A stretch of DNA of 45,278 nt, taken from contig NZ_JAVIFX010000046.1 in the NCBI RefSeq assembly GCF_031157255.1, forward strand, positions 1 to 45,278. Direction: 5' to 3'. Source of the stretch: Bradyrhizobium sp. LHD-71 (GTDB lineage: Bacteria > Pseudomonadota > Alphaproteobacteria > Rhizobiales > Xanthobacteraceae). The notes beneath the pieces were generated by a model. It saw nothing but the letters and a program-made list of their open reading frames with translations. It was not told where the DNA came from and did no database searches. Below are positions 25,381 through 33,626 of the stretch, one piece after another. The stretch's first letter is position 1. Each line of letters starts with the position of its first letter. The translations under genes were made by a program, and so were the position numbers.

Positions 25381-26364
25381 ATGACCACAAGACGCACCTT
25401 CACGAAGGCAGTTGCGCTGAGCCCTCTCGTGCTCTCCAGTTTTCCCGGCGCGTTTGCGCAGGGCAAATATCCCACCAAACAAATCCAGATGGTCGTCGGC
25501 TTCCCGCCCGGTCAGTCGTCCGACATCGGCGCGCGGTTGATCGCCAAGCAGATGAGTGACGTCCTGAAGCAAACGGTTTTCGTCGAGAACAAGCCGGGCG
25601 CCGCCACCATCATCGGGCATCAGTACCTGAAGGCGGCCGCGCCCGACGGCTATACGATCGGCTACTCCTCGACCGGGCCGCTGGCGATCAACCCGACGCT
25701 TTACAAGAAGCTGCCCTACGATCCGCAAGCCGATTTCGAGCCGATCATCCTGCTTAACTTCAGCCCCATGTTCCTCGTCACCCATAAGAACATGCCGGTG
25801 AACACCTACAAGGAGGCGATCGCCTACATCAAGGCGAATCCGGGCAAGGTCGAATATGGATCCGGCGGCAGCGGCCTGACGGTGCACATCACGACGGAGC
25901 TGTTGAAGAAGGAGGCGGGCGTCGACATGCTGCACGTCCCTTACAAGGGTGCAGCACCGATGATTACCGACCTGATCGCGGGTCGCGTGCAGTTCGCATT
26001 CGAGGTTGCCTCGGCCATCCTGCCGTTCGCGCAGTCTGGCGAGGTGAAGCTGCTCGGGGTCGCAAGCCTCACGCGCTCGCCCGCCGCGCCGCAGGTTCCG
26101 ACGCTGCATGAGCAAGGGCTGACCGGCTTCGAATCGAGCACCTGGGGTGTTCTGCTTGCGCCGAAGGGAACGCCTAAGGACATCATCAATGTCCTCAACG
26201 AGGCGGCTAATCTCGGCCTCAAGACGAAGGAGTCCATGGACCACTATGCGAAGAACGGCGCCGAGGTGAAGGGCGGTACGCCCGAGGAGTGTGGCGCCTT
26301 CATGAAGCGCGAGCGCGAGAAGTGGGCGCCGGTGATCCTGGCGTCCGGCGCGCAGGTCGACTGA
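25381..26364 (+). CDS. Bug/TctC family periplasmic substrate-binding protein
   Basis: 327-aa orphan tricarboxylate-type binding protein with a strong GGGAGGA site. The N-terminus TTRRTFTKAVALSPLVLSS carries a twin-arginine pair before the hydrophobic stretch and ends near AFAQG, so Tat-type export is possible. Family landmarks are YPTKQIQMVVGFPPGQSSDIG, NKPGAATIIGH, APDGYTIGYSSTG, DMLHVPYKGAAPMITDLIAG and VPTLHEQGLTGFE. It presumably binds a carboxylate in the periplasm. No TctA/TctB partner is in the window. A hairpin lies 43 nt downstream of the stop, so the gene may be its own transcription unit. Confidence 0.93.
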   Translation: MTTRRTFTKAVALSPLVLSSFPGAFAQGKYPTKQIQMVVGFPPGQSSDIGARLIAKQMSDVLKQTVFVENKPGAATIIGHQYLKAAAPDGYTIGYSSTGPLAINPTLYKKLPYDPQADFEPIILLNFSPMFLVTHKNMPVNTYKEAIAYIKANPGKVEYGSGGSGLTVHITTELLKKEAGVDMLHVPYKGAAPMITDLIAGRVQFAFEVASAILPFAQSGEVKLLGVASLTRSPAAPQVPTLHEQGLTGFESSTWGVLLAPKGTPKDIINVLNEAANLGLKTKESMDHYAKNGAEVKGGTPEECGAFMKREREKWAPVILASGAQVD

Positions 26365-26406
26365 AGCGCCTCTCGATCGTCATTTTTCGCGAGCATCGTT
26401 TCTGCG

Positions 26407-26437
26407 ATCGCCCGTGACGTTCCGCGTCACGGGCGAT
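26407..26437 (+). terminator. Hairpin terminator candidate after binding-protein gene
   Basis: Perfect 13-bp stem ATCGCCCGTGACG (26407-26419) / CGTCACGGGCGAT (26425-26437) with a 5-nt loop, followed by TTGCTTG. It lies 43 nt after the stop at 26364. The stem is strong and the T-tract weak, so termination is probable but not certain. Confidence 0.6.
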
Positions 26438-26521
26438 TTGCTTGCGCCCGCCGCGCTTGATAGCAGTGGTGTGACGGCACGAGAATGTGCGCTGGCGAGG
26501 CGAGGAACGGACAACACGAAG

Positions 26522-27574
26522 ATGACTGCAGGCAAGAAGAACCTCTTTTACGTGAAGTACCTGGCCGACGAAGCGATCTACAAGAAAATCGTGAGCGACG
26601 AGGGGTCGATCGCGTTGACGCGGCTGGAGAACGACAGTCCCGCGCCCGTGGCGGGTCCGGTGCTCGCGGCAGCACACGCCTATCAGGTCGGCGCGTCGCG
26701 CGACGAGCTCGCGCCACACTTCCACGTCACCAAGGAATTGCTCGCACAATGTCCGAAGCTGCTGGTCGTCTCCAGCAACGGTGCAGGTTACGACACGGTC
26801 GATGTGGGCGCCTGCACCGAAGCCGGCGTGCTGGTGGTCAATCAGGCGGGCGGCAATGCGCAGTCGGTGGCTGAACACGCCCTCGGCATGATGCTGTCGC
26901 TGTCGAAGCGCATCGTTGAAGTGGACAAAGCGCTGCGTCGCGAGGGGCCGTTCGACCGCGTGGCGTTCAAGGGCGGGGAAGTGTTCGGAAAGACGGTGGG
27001 CATCATCGGCATCGGCCATGTCGGAAGCCGGCTCGCGGCCATGTGCAAGAGCGCGCTCGGCATGACCGTGCTCGCCTATGATCCGTATGTCGGCGACAAC
27101 GAGATCGCCGCACGCGGTGCGAAGAAGGTCGAGCTGGACCAGCTTCTCAAGGCGTCGGACTTCGTGTCGATCAACTGCCCGCTGACGGCGGAATCCCGCA
27201 GCATGATAGGCGAAGCGCAATTCGCCATGATGAAACCGACGGCCATGTTCGTCACCACGGCGCGCGGCTCGATCCACGACGAGAAGGCGCTCGAGGAGGC
27301 ACTGCGCGCGAAAAAGATCGCCGGCGCCGGTCTCGACGTCTGGGAGAAAGAGCCCCCGCCCTCCGATCATCCGTTGATGGCGTTCGACAACGTGTTCGTC
27401 AGCCCGCACACCGCAGGCGTCACCCATGATGCGCGCTGCAACATGGCAAAGATTGCCGCTGAGCAGGTGATCGCGGCGCTCGCCGGTGAACGTCCGCCGC
27501 GCGTCGTCAACCCCGACGTGTGGCCGGCCTATGCCAGGCGCTTCGCCAAGGAGTTCGGCCGCGCGCCGGGCTAG
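26522..27574 (+). CDS. D-2-hydroxyacid dehydrogenase family protein
   Basis: 350-aa NAD-dependent enzyme starting at ATG 26522 (MTAGKKNLFYVKYL); an upstream in-frame start would lie inside the preceding hairpin. Visible are the substrate-domain segment VVSSNGAGYDTVDVGA, the Rossmann motif GIIGIGHVGSRLA, INCPLTAESRSMIG, the Arg in ARGSIHDEKAL, a Glu in DVWEKEPP, and the catalytic His in SPHTAGVTHD. The family reduces 2-oxo acids to D-2-hydroxy acids or the reverse, and includes phosphoglycerate, glyoxylate and formate dehydrogenases. The exact substrate is undetermined. It follows the orphan binding protein on the same strand and precedes a Crp/Fnr regulator. Confidence 0.92.
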   Translation: MTAGKKNLFYVKYLADEAIYKKIVSDEGSIALTRLENDSPAPVAGPVLAAAHAYQVGASRDELAPHFHVTKELLAQCPKLLVVSSNGAGYDTVDVGACTEAGVLVVNQAGGNAQSVAEHALGMMLSLSKRIVEVDKALRREGPFDRVAFKGGEVFGKTVGIIGIGHVGSRLAAMCKSALGMTVLAYDPYVGDNEIAARGAKKVELDQLLKASDFVSINCPLTAESRSMIGEAQFAMMKPTAMFVTTARGSIHDEKALEEALRAKKIAGAGLDVWEKEPPPSDHPLMAFDNVFVSPHTAGVTHDARCNMAKIAAEQVIAALAGERPPRVVNPDVWPAYARRFAKEFGRAPG

Positions 27575-27646
27575 GCGACGCGGCGAGGCAATCTTCAGCT
27601 TGCGTTTGCCGCCCGGCCCACGGCAGATAGGCCGGCTGCCTTCCGG

Positions 27647-27698
27647 CTCGTCTTGGCAGCTTGTCTCGGTGGCTCGTCTTGGCAGCTCGTCTTGGGCA
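27647..27698. repeat. Four tandem 13-bp repeats
   Basis: Four head-to-tail copies of a 13-nt unit, consensus CTCGTCTTGGCAG (27647-27659, 27660-27672, 27673-27685, 27686-27698). Copies 1 and 3 are identical; copies 2 and 4 are variants. The array ends 7 nt before the chosen GTG start of the Crp/Fnr regulator. The unit is not a multiple of three, so a copy-number change would alter spacing, or frame if translation begins upstream at TTG 27661. Confidence 0.85.
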
Positions 27699-27705
27699 CG
27701 AAAGC

Positions 27706-28374
27706 GTGATTGCTGCGGAACAGTTTCGGCGCATTGCATTCTGGTCGATCGAACTGACCGAACCGGAGTTCGAGCGGGCGCGCCGGGGCACGATCGAGCG
27801 GGCGTTTCGGCAAGGCTCCTACATCTGCCATCGCGGCGACCGGCTCGATACGTGGATCGGGGTGGTCGAAGGCCTGCTGAAACTTGGAACCATCTCCGAG
27901 ACCGGCAAGGACGTGACGCTTGCCGGCCTGCGCGCGGGTGGCTGGTTCGGAGAAGGCAGCGTCCTGAAGGATGAGCCGCGGCAATATGACCTTGCGGTCC
28001 TCCGGGATACGCGCCTCGCCATGATGAATCGGGCGACCTTTCTTTGGCTGTTTGAGAACAGCGTCGGCTTCAACCGGTTTCTGGTCCGCCAGCTCAACGA
28101 ACGGTTGGGGCAGTTCATCGCCCTCGTCGAATACGACCGCACGCTGAACGCGACCGCGCGCCTGGCGCGAAGCATCGCCTGGTTGTTTAACCCGGTGCTC
28201 TATCCGCAAGGGGACAACTATCTGGAGATCAGCCAGGAAGAGATCGGATTGCTGTCCGGTATTTCGCGGCCGGCAGCGAACGAGGCGCTAAAGGCGCTGG
28301 AGGCGCGGGGCCTGATCAAGCTCGAGCGGATGGGGATCGCAATCCAGGACCTGTCCGGCCTGCTTCGCCAGTAA
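27706..28374 (+). CDS. Crp/Fnr family transcriptional regulator
   Basis: About 222 aa from GTG 27706; a TTG at 27661 is in frame but lies inside tandem repeats, so the start is uncertain. The cyclic-nucleotide-binding-like domain includes FRQGSYICHRGDRLDTWIGVVEG, the turn GLRAGGWFGEGSVLKDEPR, and a long C helix with ERLGQFIALVEYDRTLNATARLARS. The HTH is EISQEEIGLLSGISRPAANEALKALEARG. No Fnr-type cysteine cluster is seen, so oxygen sensing through Fe-S is unlikely. It lies directly upstream of the acyl-CoA synthetase/ABC importer operon on the same strand, about 190 nt away, and may control it. Confidence 0.88.
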   Translation: MIAAEQFRRIAFWSIELTEPEFERARRGTIERAFRQGSYICHRGDRLDTWIGVVEGLLKLGTISETGKDVTLAGLRAGGWFGEGSVLKDEPRQYDLAVLRDTRLAMMNRATFLWLFENSVGFNRFLVRQLNERLGQFIALVEYDRTLNATARLARSIAWLFNPVLYPQGDNYLEISQEEIGLLSGISRPAANEALKALEARGLIKLERMGIAIQDLSGLLRQ

Positions 28375-28566
28375 AGGCGCCTGCCGGTCGTCTCCTTTTC
28401 TACCCAACCAACCCTCCTTTCGTCTGTCAAGCGGGACCTTGTTGGATCCCCGCTCCAATGCAATCTTATAGGTCATATGCGGAATCTGCGGGGCTCGGCT
28501 GCCGCGACCGCTTCCAAAGCGCGAGCCAACGCGCGGGTCTGTTCGGGCAGGAAATGGGAGAAGGGC

Positions 28567-30537
28567 ATGTCCGCTGGCGGATCGTTGGATACGTTCCCCA
28601 AGCTGCTGCGTCGCAACGCTCTGCAGTTCGCCGATCATGCTGCGATCCGGCACAAGGACCTCGGCATCTGGCAGACATGGACCTGGGCTCAGGTGCTGGA
28701 CATCGTGCGCGCCTACGCGATCGGGCTGCAACGCCTTGGACTGAAGCAGGGCGATACCATCGCTATCGTCGGCGCCAATCGGCCGAAGCTGTACTGGACG
28801 GTGATGGCTGCGCAGACGCTGCGCGCGATACCGGTGCCGGTCTACTCGGATGCCGTGGCCGATGAACTGTCGTACGTCCTCGGCCACGCCGATGTGGCAT
28901 TCGTCGCGGCGCAGGACCAGGAGCAGGTGGACAAGGTCCTGTCGGTCCTCGATCGCGTGCCGCACTTGCAGAAGATCGTCTATGACGAAACCCGAGGCCT
29001 GCGCGATTACGACCACGGCCTTTTGATGAAGATTGACGACGTTATCGCCGACGGACGCGCGGCGATCGCAGCCAGTAGCGCGCTCGCGGCCGAGCTCGAT
29101 GCCTTGATCGACAGTGGTGAAGGCTCCGACACGTCGATCATTCTCTACACATCCGGCACGACCGGCACGTCGAAAGGCGTCATGCTTTCCGCCAAGGGCT
29201 GCATCGATGCGGCGACCGACACTGCAACCTTCGACAAGCTCACCGAAAAGGATGTGGCGCTTGCCTATCTGCCGCTCGCGTGGGTGGGCGATCACTATTT
29301 GAACTATGCGCAGGGGCTTGCGGCAGGCTTCTGCATGGCGTGTCCGGAAGGACCGGAAACGGTCGAGCAGGACTTGCGGGAAATCGGGCCGACCTTCTAC
29401 TTCGCGCCGCCGCGTGTGTTCGAAACCATGCTCACACGGCTGATGATCCGCATGGAAGACGCGGCGGCGTTCAAGCGCCGCATGTTCCACTATTTCCTGA
29501 AGGTCGCCCGCAAGCATGGCGAGGCGATTCTCACCGGCAAGCCGGTGCCGCTTTCAGGTCGGCTTCTTTATGCGATCGGCCGGGTGTTGGTTTACGAACC
29601 GTTGAAGAACGTGCTCGGCCTCTCGCGCGTGCGGGTGGCCTACACAGCGGGTGAAGCGATCGGTCCCGACCTGTTCGTGTTCTATCGCTCGATCGGGTTG
29701 AACCTGAAGCAGCTTTACGGACAGACCGAAGCGTTCCTCTATGTCACGTGTCAGCCCGATGGTGAAATCTTCGCCGATACGGTCGGGCCGCCGGCGCCGA
29801 ACGTGCAGATCCGCATCGCCGAGTCGGGCGAAGTGCAGTTCAAATCGCCGGGCATGTTTGTGCAGTACTTCAAGGACCACGCTAAGACCGTGGAGGCCAT
29901 GACGTCGGACGGATACGTGAAGACTGGCGACGCTGGTTTCTTCGACGAGAAGACCGGGCATCTGAAGATCATCGACCGGGCCAAGGATGTCGGTCGGTTG
30001 AAGGACGGCACGATGTTCGCGCCGAAATATCTCGAGAACCGGCTGAAGTTCTTTCCCAATATCAAGGAAGCCGTGACGTTCGGCGACCAGCGCGACTTCG
30101 CCTGCGCAATGATCAATATCGATCTTACAGCCGTAGGCAACTGGGCGGAGCGCAACAACATCGCCTACGGCTCCTACCAGGACCTGGCCGCGCATCCTTT
30201 GGTCTACGACATGGTGGCCCGTGACATCTCCGAGATGAACAGGTCGCTCGTACAGGAGAAGGTGATGGCCGGCGCACAGGTCCGGCGTTTCCTGATCCTG
30301 CACAAGGAGCTCGATGCCGATGACGGCGAGCTGACGCGGACGCAGAAGGTTCGTCGCGGGTTCGTTGCCGAGCGCTATGCAGCGCTGCTGGCTGCCTTCT
30401 ACAGCGGCGCCAGTGAAGCGGACATTTCTACCGAGGTCACCTTCGAGGACGGACGCAAGGGACGAATGTCCGCGCGTCTGAAGATTGCCGATCTGCCAAC
30501 GACCCATGTGCCAGCCGATCTGGAGAAGGCAGCATGA
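28567..30537 (+). CDS. Long-chain-type acyl-CoA synthetase (AMP-binding)
   Basis: 656-aa ANL-superfamily ligase starting at ATG 28567 with GGGAGAAGGG upstream. The P-loop ILYTSGTTGTSKGVM lies near residue 190, YGQTEAF near 384, then VKTGDAGFFDEKTGHLKIID and RAKDVGRLKDGTMFAPKYLE. The length and the motif RLKDGTMFAP match the large FadD15/ACSL-like class rather than the shorter 520-aa ligases. It activates a carboxylic acid to its CoA thioester. It is the first gene of a tight operon: its stop overlaps the start of the LivG-type ATPase (ATGA). This placement suggests that the imported substrate is trapped by CoA activation. The acid may be long-chain or aromatic. Confidence 0.94.
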   Translation: MSAGGSLDTFPKLLRRNALQFADHAAIRHKDLGIWQTWTWAQVLDIVRAYAIGLQRLGLKQGDTIAIVGANRPKLYWTVMAAQTLRAIPVPVYSDAVADELSYVLGHADVAFVAAQDQEQVDKVLSVLDRVPHLQKIVYDETRGLRDYDHGLLMKIDDVIADGRAAIAASSALAAELDALIDSGEGSDTSIILYTSGTTGTSKGVMLSAKGCIDAATDTATFDKLTEKDVALAYLPLAWVGDHYLNYAQGLAAGFCMACPEGPETVEQDLREIGPTFYFAPPRVFETMLTRLMIRMEDAAAFKRRMFHYFLKVARKHGEAILTGKPVPLSGRLLYAIGRVLVYEPLKNVLGLSRVRVAYTAGEAIGPDLFVFYRSIGLNLKQLYGQTEAFLYVTCQPDGEIFADTVGPPAPNVQIRIAESGEVQFKSPGMFVQYFKDHAKTVEAMTSDGYVKTGDAGFFDEKTGHLKIIDRAKDVGRLKDGTMFAPKYLENRLKFFPNIKEAVTFGDQRDFACAMINIDLTAVGNWAERNNIAYGSYQDLAAHPLVYDMVARDISEMNRSLVQEKVMAGAQVRRFLILHKELDADDGELTRTQKVRRGFVAERYAALLAAFYSGASEADISTEVTFEDGRKGRMSARLKIADLPTTHVPADLEKAA

Positions 30538-31319
30538 GGTCGCCGGAGGTCAACGACGTCATGCTCCGCGTCGAGCGCGTTTCGCTGGCCTTTGGCGGTG
30601 TGAAGGCACTGACGGACGTGTCGTTCGACATCCGCAAGGGCGAGATCAGGGCGATCATCGGCCCGAACGGCGCCGGCAAGACGTCGATGCTGAATGTCAT
30701 CAACGGCTTCTACCATCCGAACCGGGGCTCGATCACCTTCAAGGGCAAGTCGCGCCCGCGCATGCGGCCCTACGAAGCCGCACGCGGCGGCATCGCCCGC
30801 ACCTTCCAGAACGTCGCCCTGTTCAAGGGGATGAGCGCGTTGGACAACATCATGGCCGGGCGGACCCTCAAGATGCGCTATGGACTGCTCTGGCAGGCGC
30901 TGCGCGTCGGCCCCGCCCGCACCGAGGAGATCGAACACCGCCAGCGCGTCGAGGAGATCATCGACTTTCTCGAAATCGAAGCGATCCGCAAGGTGCCGGT
31001 CGCGCGCCTGCCTTACGGCCTGCAGAAACGTGTCGAACTCGGTCGGGCGCTGGCGATGGAACCGGATCTGCTGCTGCTCGACGAGCCGATGGCCGGCATG
31101 AATCTCGAGGAAAAGGAGGACATGTCGCGCTTCATCGTCGAGGTCAACGACTACTACGGTACGACGATCGCGCTGATCGAGCACGACATGGCCGTGGTGA
31201 TGGACCTGTCCAATCGCGTTGTGGTGCTGGACCACGGCGTCAAGATCGCCGACGGCACGCCCGACGAGGTGAAGACCAATCAGGCGGTGATCGATGCCTA
31301 CCTCGGAGTAGCGCATTGA
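30534..31319 (+). CDS. LivG-type ABC transporter ATP-binding protein
   Basis: 261-aa ATPase of the branched-chain amino-acid (HAAT) importer class. Walker A is GPNGAGKT, the Q-loop is in ARTFQNVALFKGMS, the signature is LPYGLQKRVELGRAL (the usual LivG variant of LSGGQ), and Walker B is LLLLDEPMAGM with the switch His in IEHDM. The start overlaps the ligase stop codon by 4 nt, showing translational coupling. It sits on the inner face of the membrane with the LivF-type ATPase encoded at 35021. In HAAT systems whose operons contain CoA ligases, substrates are often aromatic or aliphatic carboxylates rather than amino acids. Confidence 0.95.
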   Translation: MRSPEVNDVMLRVERVSLAFGGVKALTDVSFDIRKGEIRAIIGPNGAGKTSMLNVINGFYHPNRGSITFKGKSRPRMRPYEAARGGIARTFQNVALFKGMSALDNIMAGRTLKMRYGLLWQALRVGPARTEEIEHRQRVEEIIDFLEIEAIRKVPVARLPYGLQKRVELGRALAMEPDLLLLDEPMAGMNLEEKEDMSRFIVEVNDYYGTTIALIEHDMAVVMDLSNRVVVLDHGVKIADGTPDEVKTNQAVIDAYLGVAH

Positions 31320-31347
31320 TGGGTGAGGAGAGCGATAGGAGCGTTGC

Positions 31348-32277
31348 TTGATTGCGTTCGGACAATTCCTCGAGATCCTGATCGGCGGCCTTTTGTCGGG
31401 CGTGCTGTATTCGCTGGTTGCGCTCGGCTTCGTGCTGATCTTCAAAGCGTCCGGCGTCTTCAATTTCGCCCAGGGCGCCATGGTGCTGCTCGCCGGTCTC
31501 GCGTTGGTCCGCACACTTGATTTCCTGGTCGCAAGAGGCCTGCCATTCTGGGCGGCCGTGATCCTGGGGGTGGTTTTCGCCGCGGCCGTCATGGCGATCG
31601 CAGCCTTCGTCATCGAGCGTTACGTGCTCGGGCCGCTCGTCAATCAGGACGGGCTCACGCTTTTCATGTCGACCATCGGCATTACCTTCGTTCTTGAAGG
31701 TGCTTCGCAAATGATCTTCGGCGCGGACAATTACCCGCTGCGGCTGTTTCCGACCGACGCATGGTTCTTGTTCGAGAACCAGTTTCCCGGCGGCATTCTC
31801 GTCAGCAAGCTCGACGTCTGGGGCGGACTGATTGCCGGCGTTCTCGTGACCGCCCTTGCCATTTTCTTCCAGCGCACCAAGACCGGACGTGCCCTGCGTG
31901 CCGTCGCTGACGATCATACGGCGGCGCAGTCGGTCGGCATCCCGATCTCCTGGATCTGGTTCGTGGTCTGGCTGGTGGCCGGTCTCGTGGCGCTGGTGGC
32001 GGCGACGGTCTGGGGCACCAAGCTCGGCGTCCAGTTCTCCATCACCTTTCTCGCGCTGAAGGCGCTGCCGGTGCTGATCATCGGCGGCTTCACCTCCGTG
32101 CCTGGCGCGATCATCGGCGGCTTGATCATCGGCGCGGGCGAGAAGCTCGCCGAGGTCTATCTCGGTCCTTCGATCGGCGGCGGCATCGAATACTGGTTCG
32201 GCTTCGTGCTGGCGCTGGCAGTGCTGATGGTGCGGCCGCAGGGGCTGTTCGGTGAACGGATCATCGAGCGAATCTGA
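31348..32277 (+). CDS. LivH-type ABC transporter permease
   Basis: 309-aa integral membrane permease. The TTG start at 31348 is supported by AGGAG 7 nt upstream and by the typical opening IAFGQFLEILIGGLLSGVLY. Hallmarks are FVLIFKASGVFNFAQGAMV, the STIGITFVLEGA segment, the ATPase-coupling loop KTGRALRAVADDHTAAQSVG, and VLIIGGFTSVPGAIIGGLIIG near the end. About eight membrane helices are expected. It lies 28 nt after the LivG-type gene and 109 nt before the LivM-type gene, with an inserted repeat between. Confidence 0.94.
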   Translation: MIAFGQFLEILIGGLLSGVLYSLVALGFVLIFKASGVFNFAQGAMVLLAGLALVRTLDFLVARGLPFWAAVILGVVFAAAVMAIAAFVIERYVLGPLVNQDGLTLFMSTIGITFVLEGASQMIFGADNYPLRLFPTDAWFLFENQFPGGILVSKLDVWGGLIAGVLVTALAIFFQRTKTGRALRAVADDHTAAQSVGIPISWIWFVVWLVAGLVALVAATVWGTKLGVQFSITFLALKALPVLIIGGFTSVPGAIIGGLIIGAGEKLAEVYLGPSIGGGIEYWFGFVLALAVLMVRPQGLFGERIIERI

Positions 32278-32368
32278 GAGTGGCGGATGGCGAATAGGGA
32301 GTGGCGAATAGTGAAAGCGGTGCCGATTCAGAATCCATTCACTGTTCGCCGTTCGCTGTTCACCTCTT
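32278..32368. repeat. GCGAATAG-type imperfect palindrome inside operon
   Basis: GAGTGGCGGATGGCGAATAG and GGAGTGGCGAATAGTGAA face TTCACTGTTCGCCGTTCGC and TGTTCACC, giving an imperfect inverted repeat with internal direct repeats. It fills the gap between the two permease genes. Wording is shared with 18553-18610. It may attenuate or stabilise the operon mRNA, which is inference. Confidence 0.6.
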
Positions 32369-32386
32369 CAATGTGAGAAGCACGGA

Positions 32387-33514
32387 ATGCTTTACCGCGA
32401 AGCAGGCCAGTTCAAGACGACCTATGCGCAGGATATGGCGATGTTTCCGATCCGTCAGGATCGCATCGCATTCATTCTGCTGCTTGCGCTCGCTTTCCTC
32501 GTCGTGCCGCTGCTGGCTAAGCTCCAGATCTGGCCGTTCGGTGGCGAGTATCTCCTGCGCGCGATCCTGATACCGTTCCTGATCCTGTCGCTGGCTGCGA
32601 TCGGCGTGAACATCCTGGTCGGGTATTGCGGGCAGATCTCGCTTGGCAGCGGCGCGTTCATGGCGGTGGGCGCTTACAGCGCGTACAAGTTCGGCACCGG
32701 CATCAACATTCCGCTGGCGTGGCTCGGTACGGCGATTGTCATTCCACCCTTGCCGGTGCTGCCGTCGATCCTGCTCGGCGGCCTGATGGCCGCATTCGCG
32801 GGCGTGCTGTTCGGCGTACCAAGCCTGCGGATCAAGGGTCTTTATCTGGCCGTCGCAACCCTGGCGGCCCAGTTCTTCTTCGATTGGGTTTTTCTGCGCG
32901 TGCCGTGGTTCACCAACTATTCGTCCTCCGGCTCGGTGAACGCGCCGGCGCTGAACTTCTTCGGCCTGACGATGAATTCGCCGATCGAACGCTACTTCAT
33001 ATGCCTCAGCTTCGTGACGGTCTTCGCGCTGCTCGCCAAGAATCTGGTGCGCGGAAATATCGGTCGGCAATGGATGGCGATCCGCGACATGGATATCGCC
33101 GCGGAGCTGATGGGCATTCGTCCGCTCTATGCAAAACTGACCGCCTTCGCGGTGTCGTCCTTCATCGTCGGCGTCGCAGGCGCGCTCTGGGCTTTCGTCT
33201 ATCTCGGATCGTGGGAGCCGCTGGCCTTCTCCATCGACCGCTCGTTTCAGCTGCTTTTCATGGTGATCATCGGCGGGCTCGGATCGATCCTCGGCGCGTT
33301 CCTCGGCGCTGCCTTCATCCTCGTGCTGCCAATCTTGCTCGATCAGGTGCCGCACGCGCTGGGCATTCCGATCTCGGTCGAAACCGTGTCGCTCTTGGTC
33401 TTCATCATCACCGGCTCGCTGATCTGTTACCTTCTGATCGTCGAGCCGCACGGATTTGCAAGACTTTGGTCTACGGCCAAGGAGAAGTTGAGGCTCTGGC
33501 CTTACCCCTATTGA
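32387..33514 (+). CDS. LivM-type ABC transporter permease
   Basis: 375-aa membrane permease, second of the HAAT pair. The family pattern is GVNILVGYCGQISLGSGAFMAVGAYSAY, then SLRIKGLYLAVATLAAQFF, the coupling loop RNIGRQWMAIRDMDIAAELMG in interrupted form GNIGRQWMAIRD, and FQLLFMVIIGGLGSILGAFLGAAF. The N-terminus has about 23 extra residues (MLYREAGQFKTTYAQ) before the first membrane segment, a form seen in this importer subgroup. It forms the transmembrane channel with the LivH-type protein. No strong ribosome-binding site was noticed, and the repeat lies just upstream. Confidence 0.93.
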   Translation: MLYREAGQFKTTYAQDMAMFPIRQDRIAFILLLALAFLVVPLLAKLQIWPFGGEYLLRAILIPFLILSLAAIGVNILVGYCGQISLGSGAFMAVGAYSAYKFGTGINIPLAWLGTAIVIPPLPVLPSILLGGLMAAFAGVLFGVPSLRIKGLYLAVATLAAQFFFDWVFLRVPWFTNYSSSGSVNAPALNFFGLTMNSPIERYFICLSFVTVFALLAKNLVRGNIGRQWMAIRDMDIAAELMGIRPLYAKLTAFAVSSFIVGVAGALWAFVYLGSWEPLAFSIDRSFQLLFMVIIGGLGSILGAFLGAAFILVLPILLDQVPHALGIPISVETVSLLVFIITGSLICYLLIVEPHGFARLWSTAKEKLRLWPYPY

Positions 33515-33626
33515 CGGAATAGGTTTAAGCCAACGGCCAACCCGCAACGTGAGCGGCAGGTGGCCGAAATAAACGACAAGGCTCGCGAGGAGGCGACCGG
33601 CGGTACCGCTGGAAAGGGAGGAAGCA

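Noticed and set aside
28288-29517. Minus-strand frame opposite the Crp/Fnr and synthetase genes
   Set aside because: It has low-information composition and spans two clearly coding genes on the other strand.
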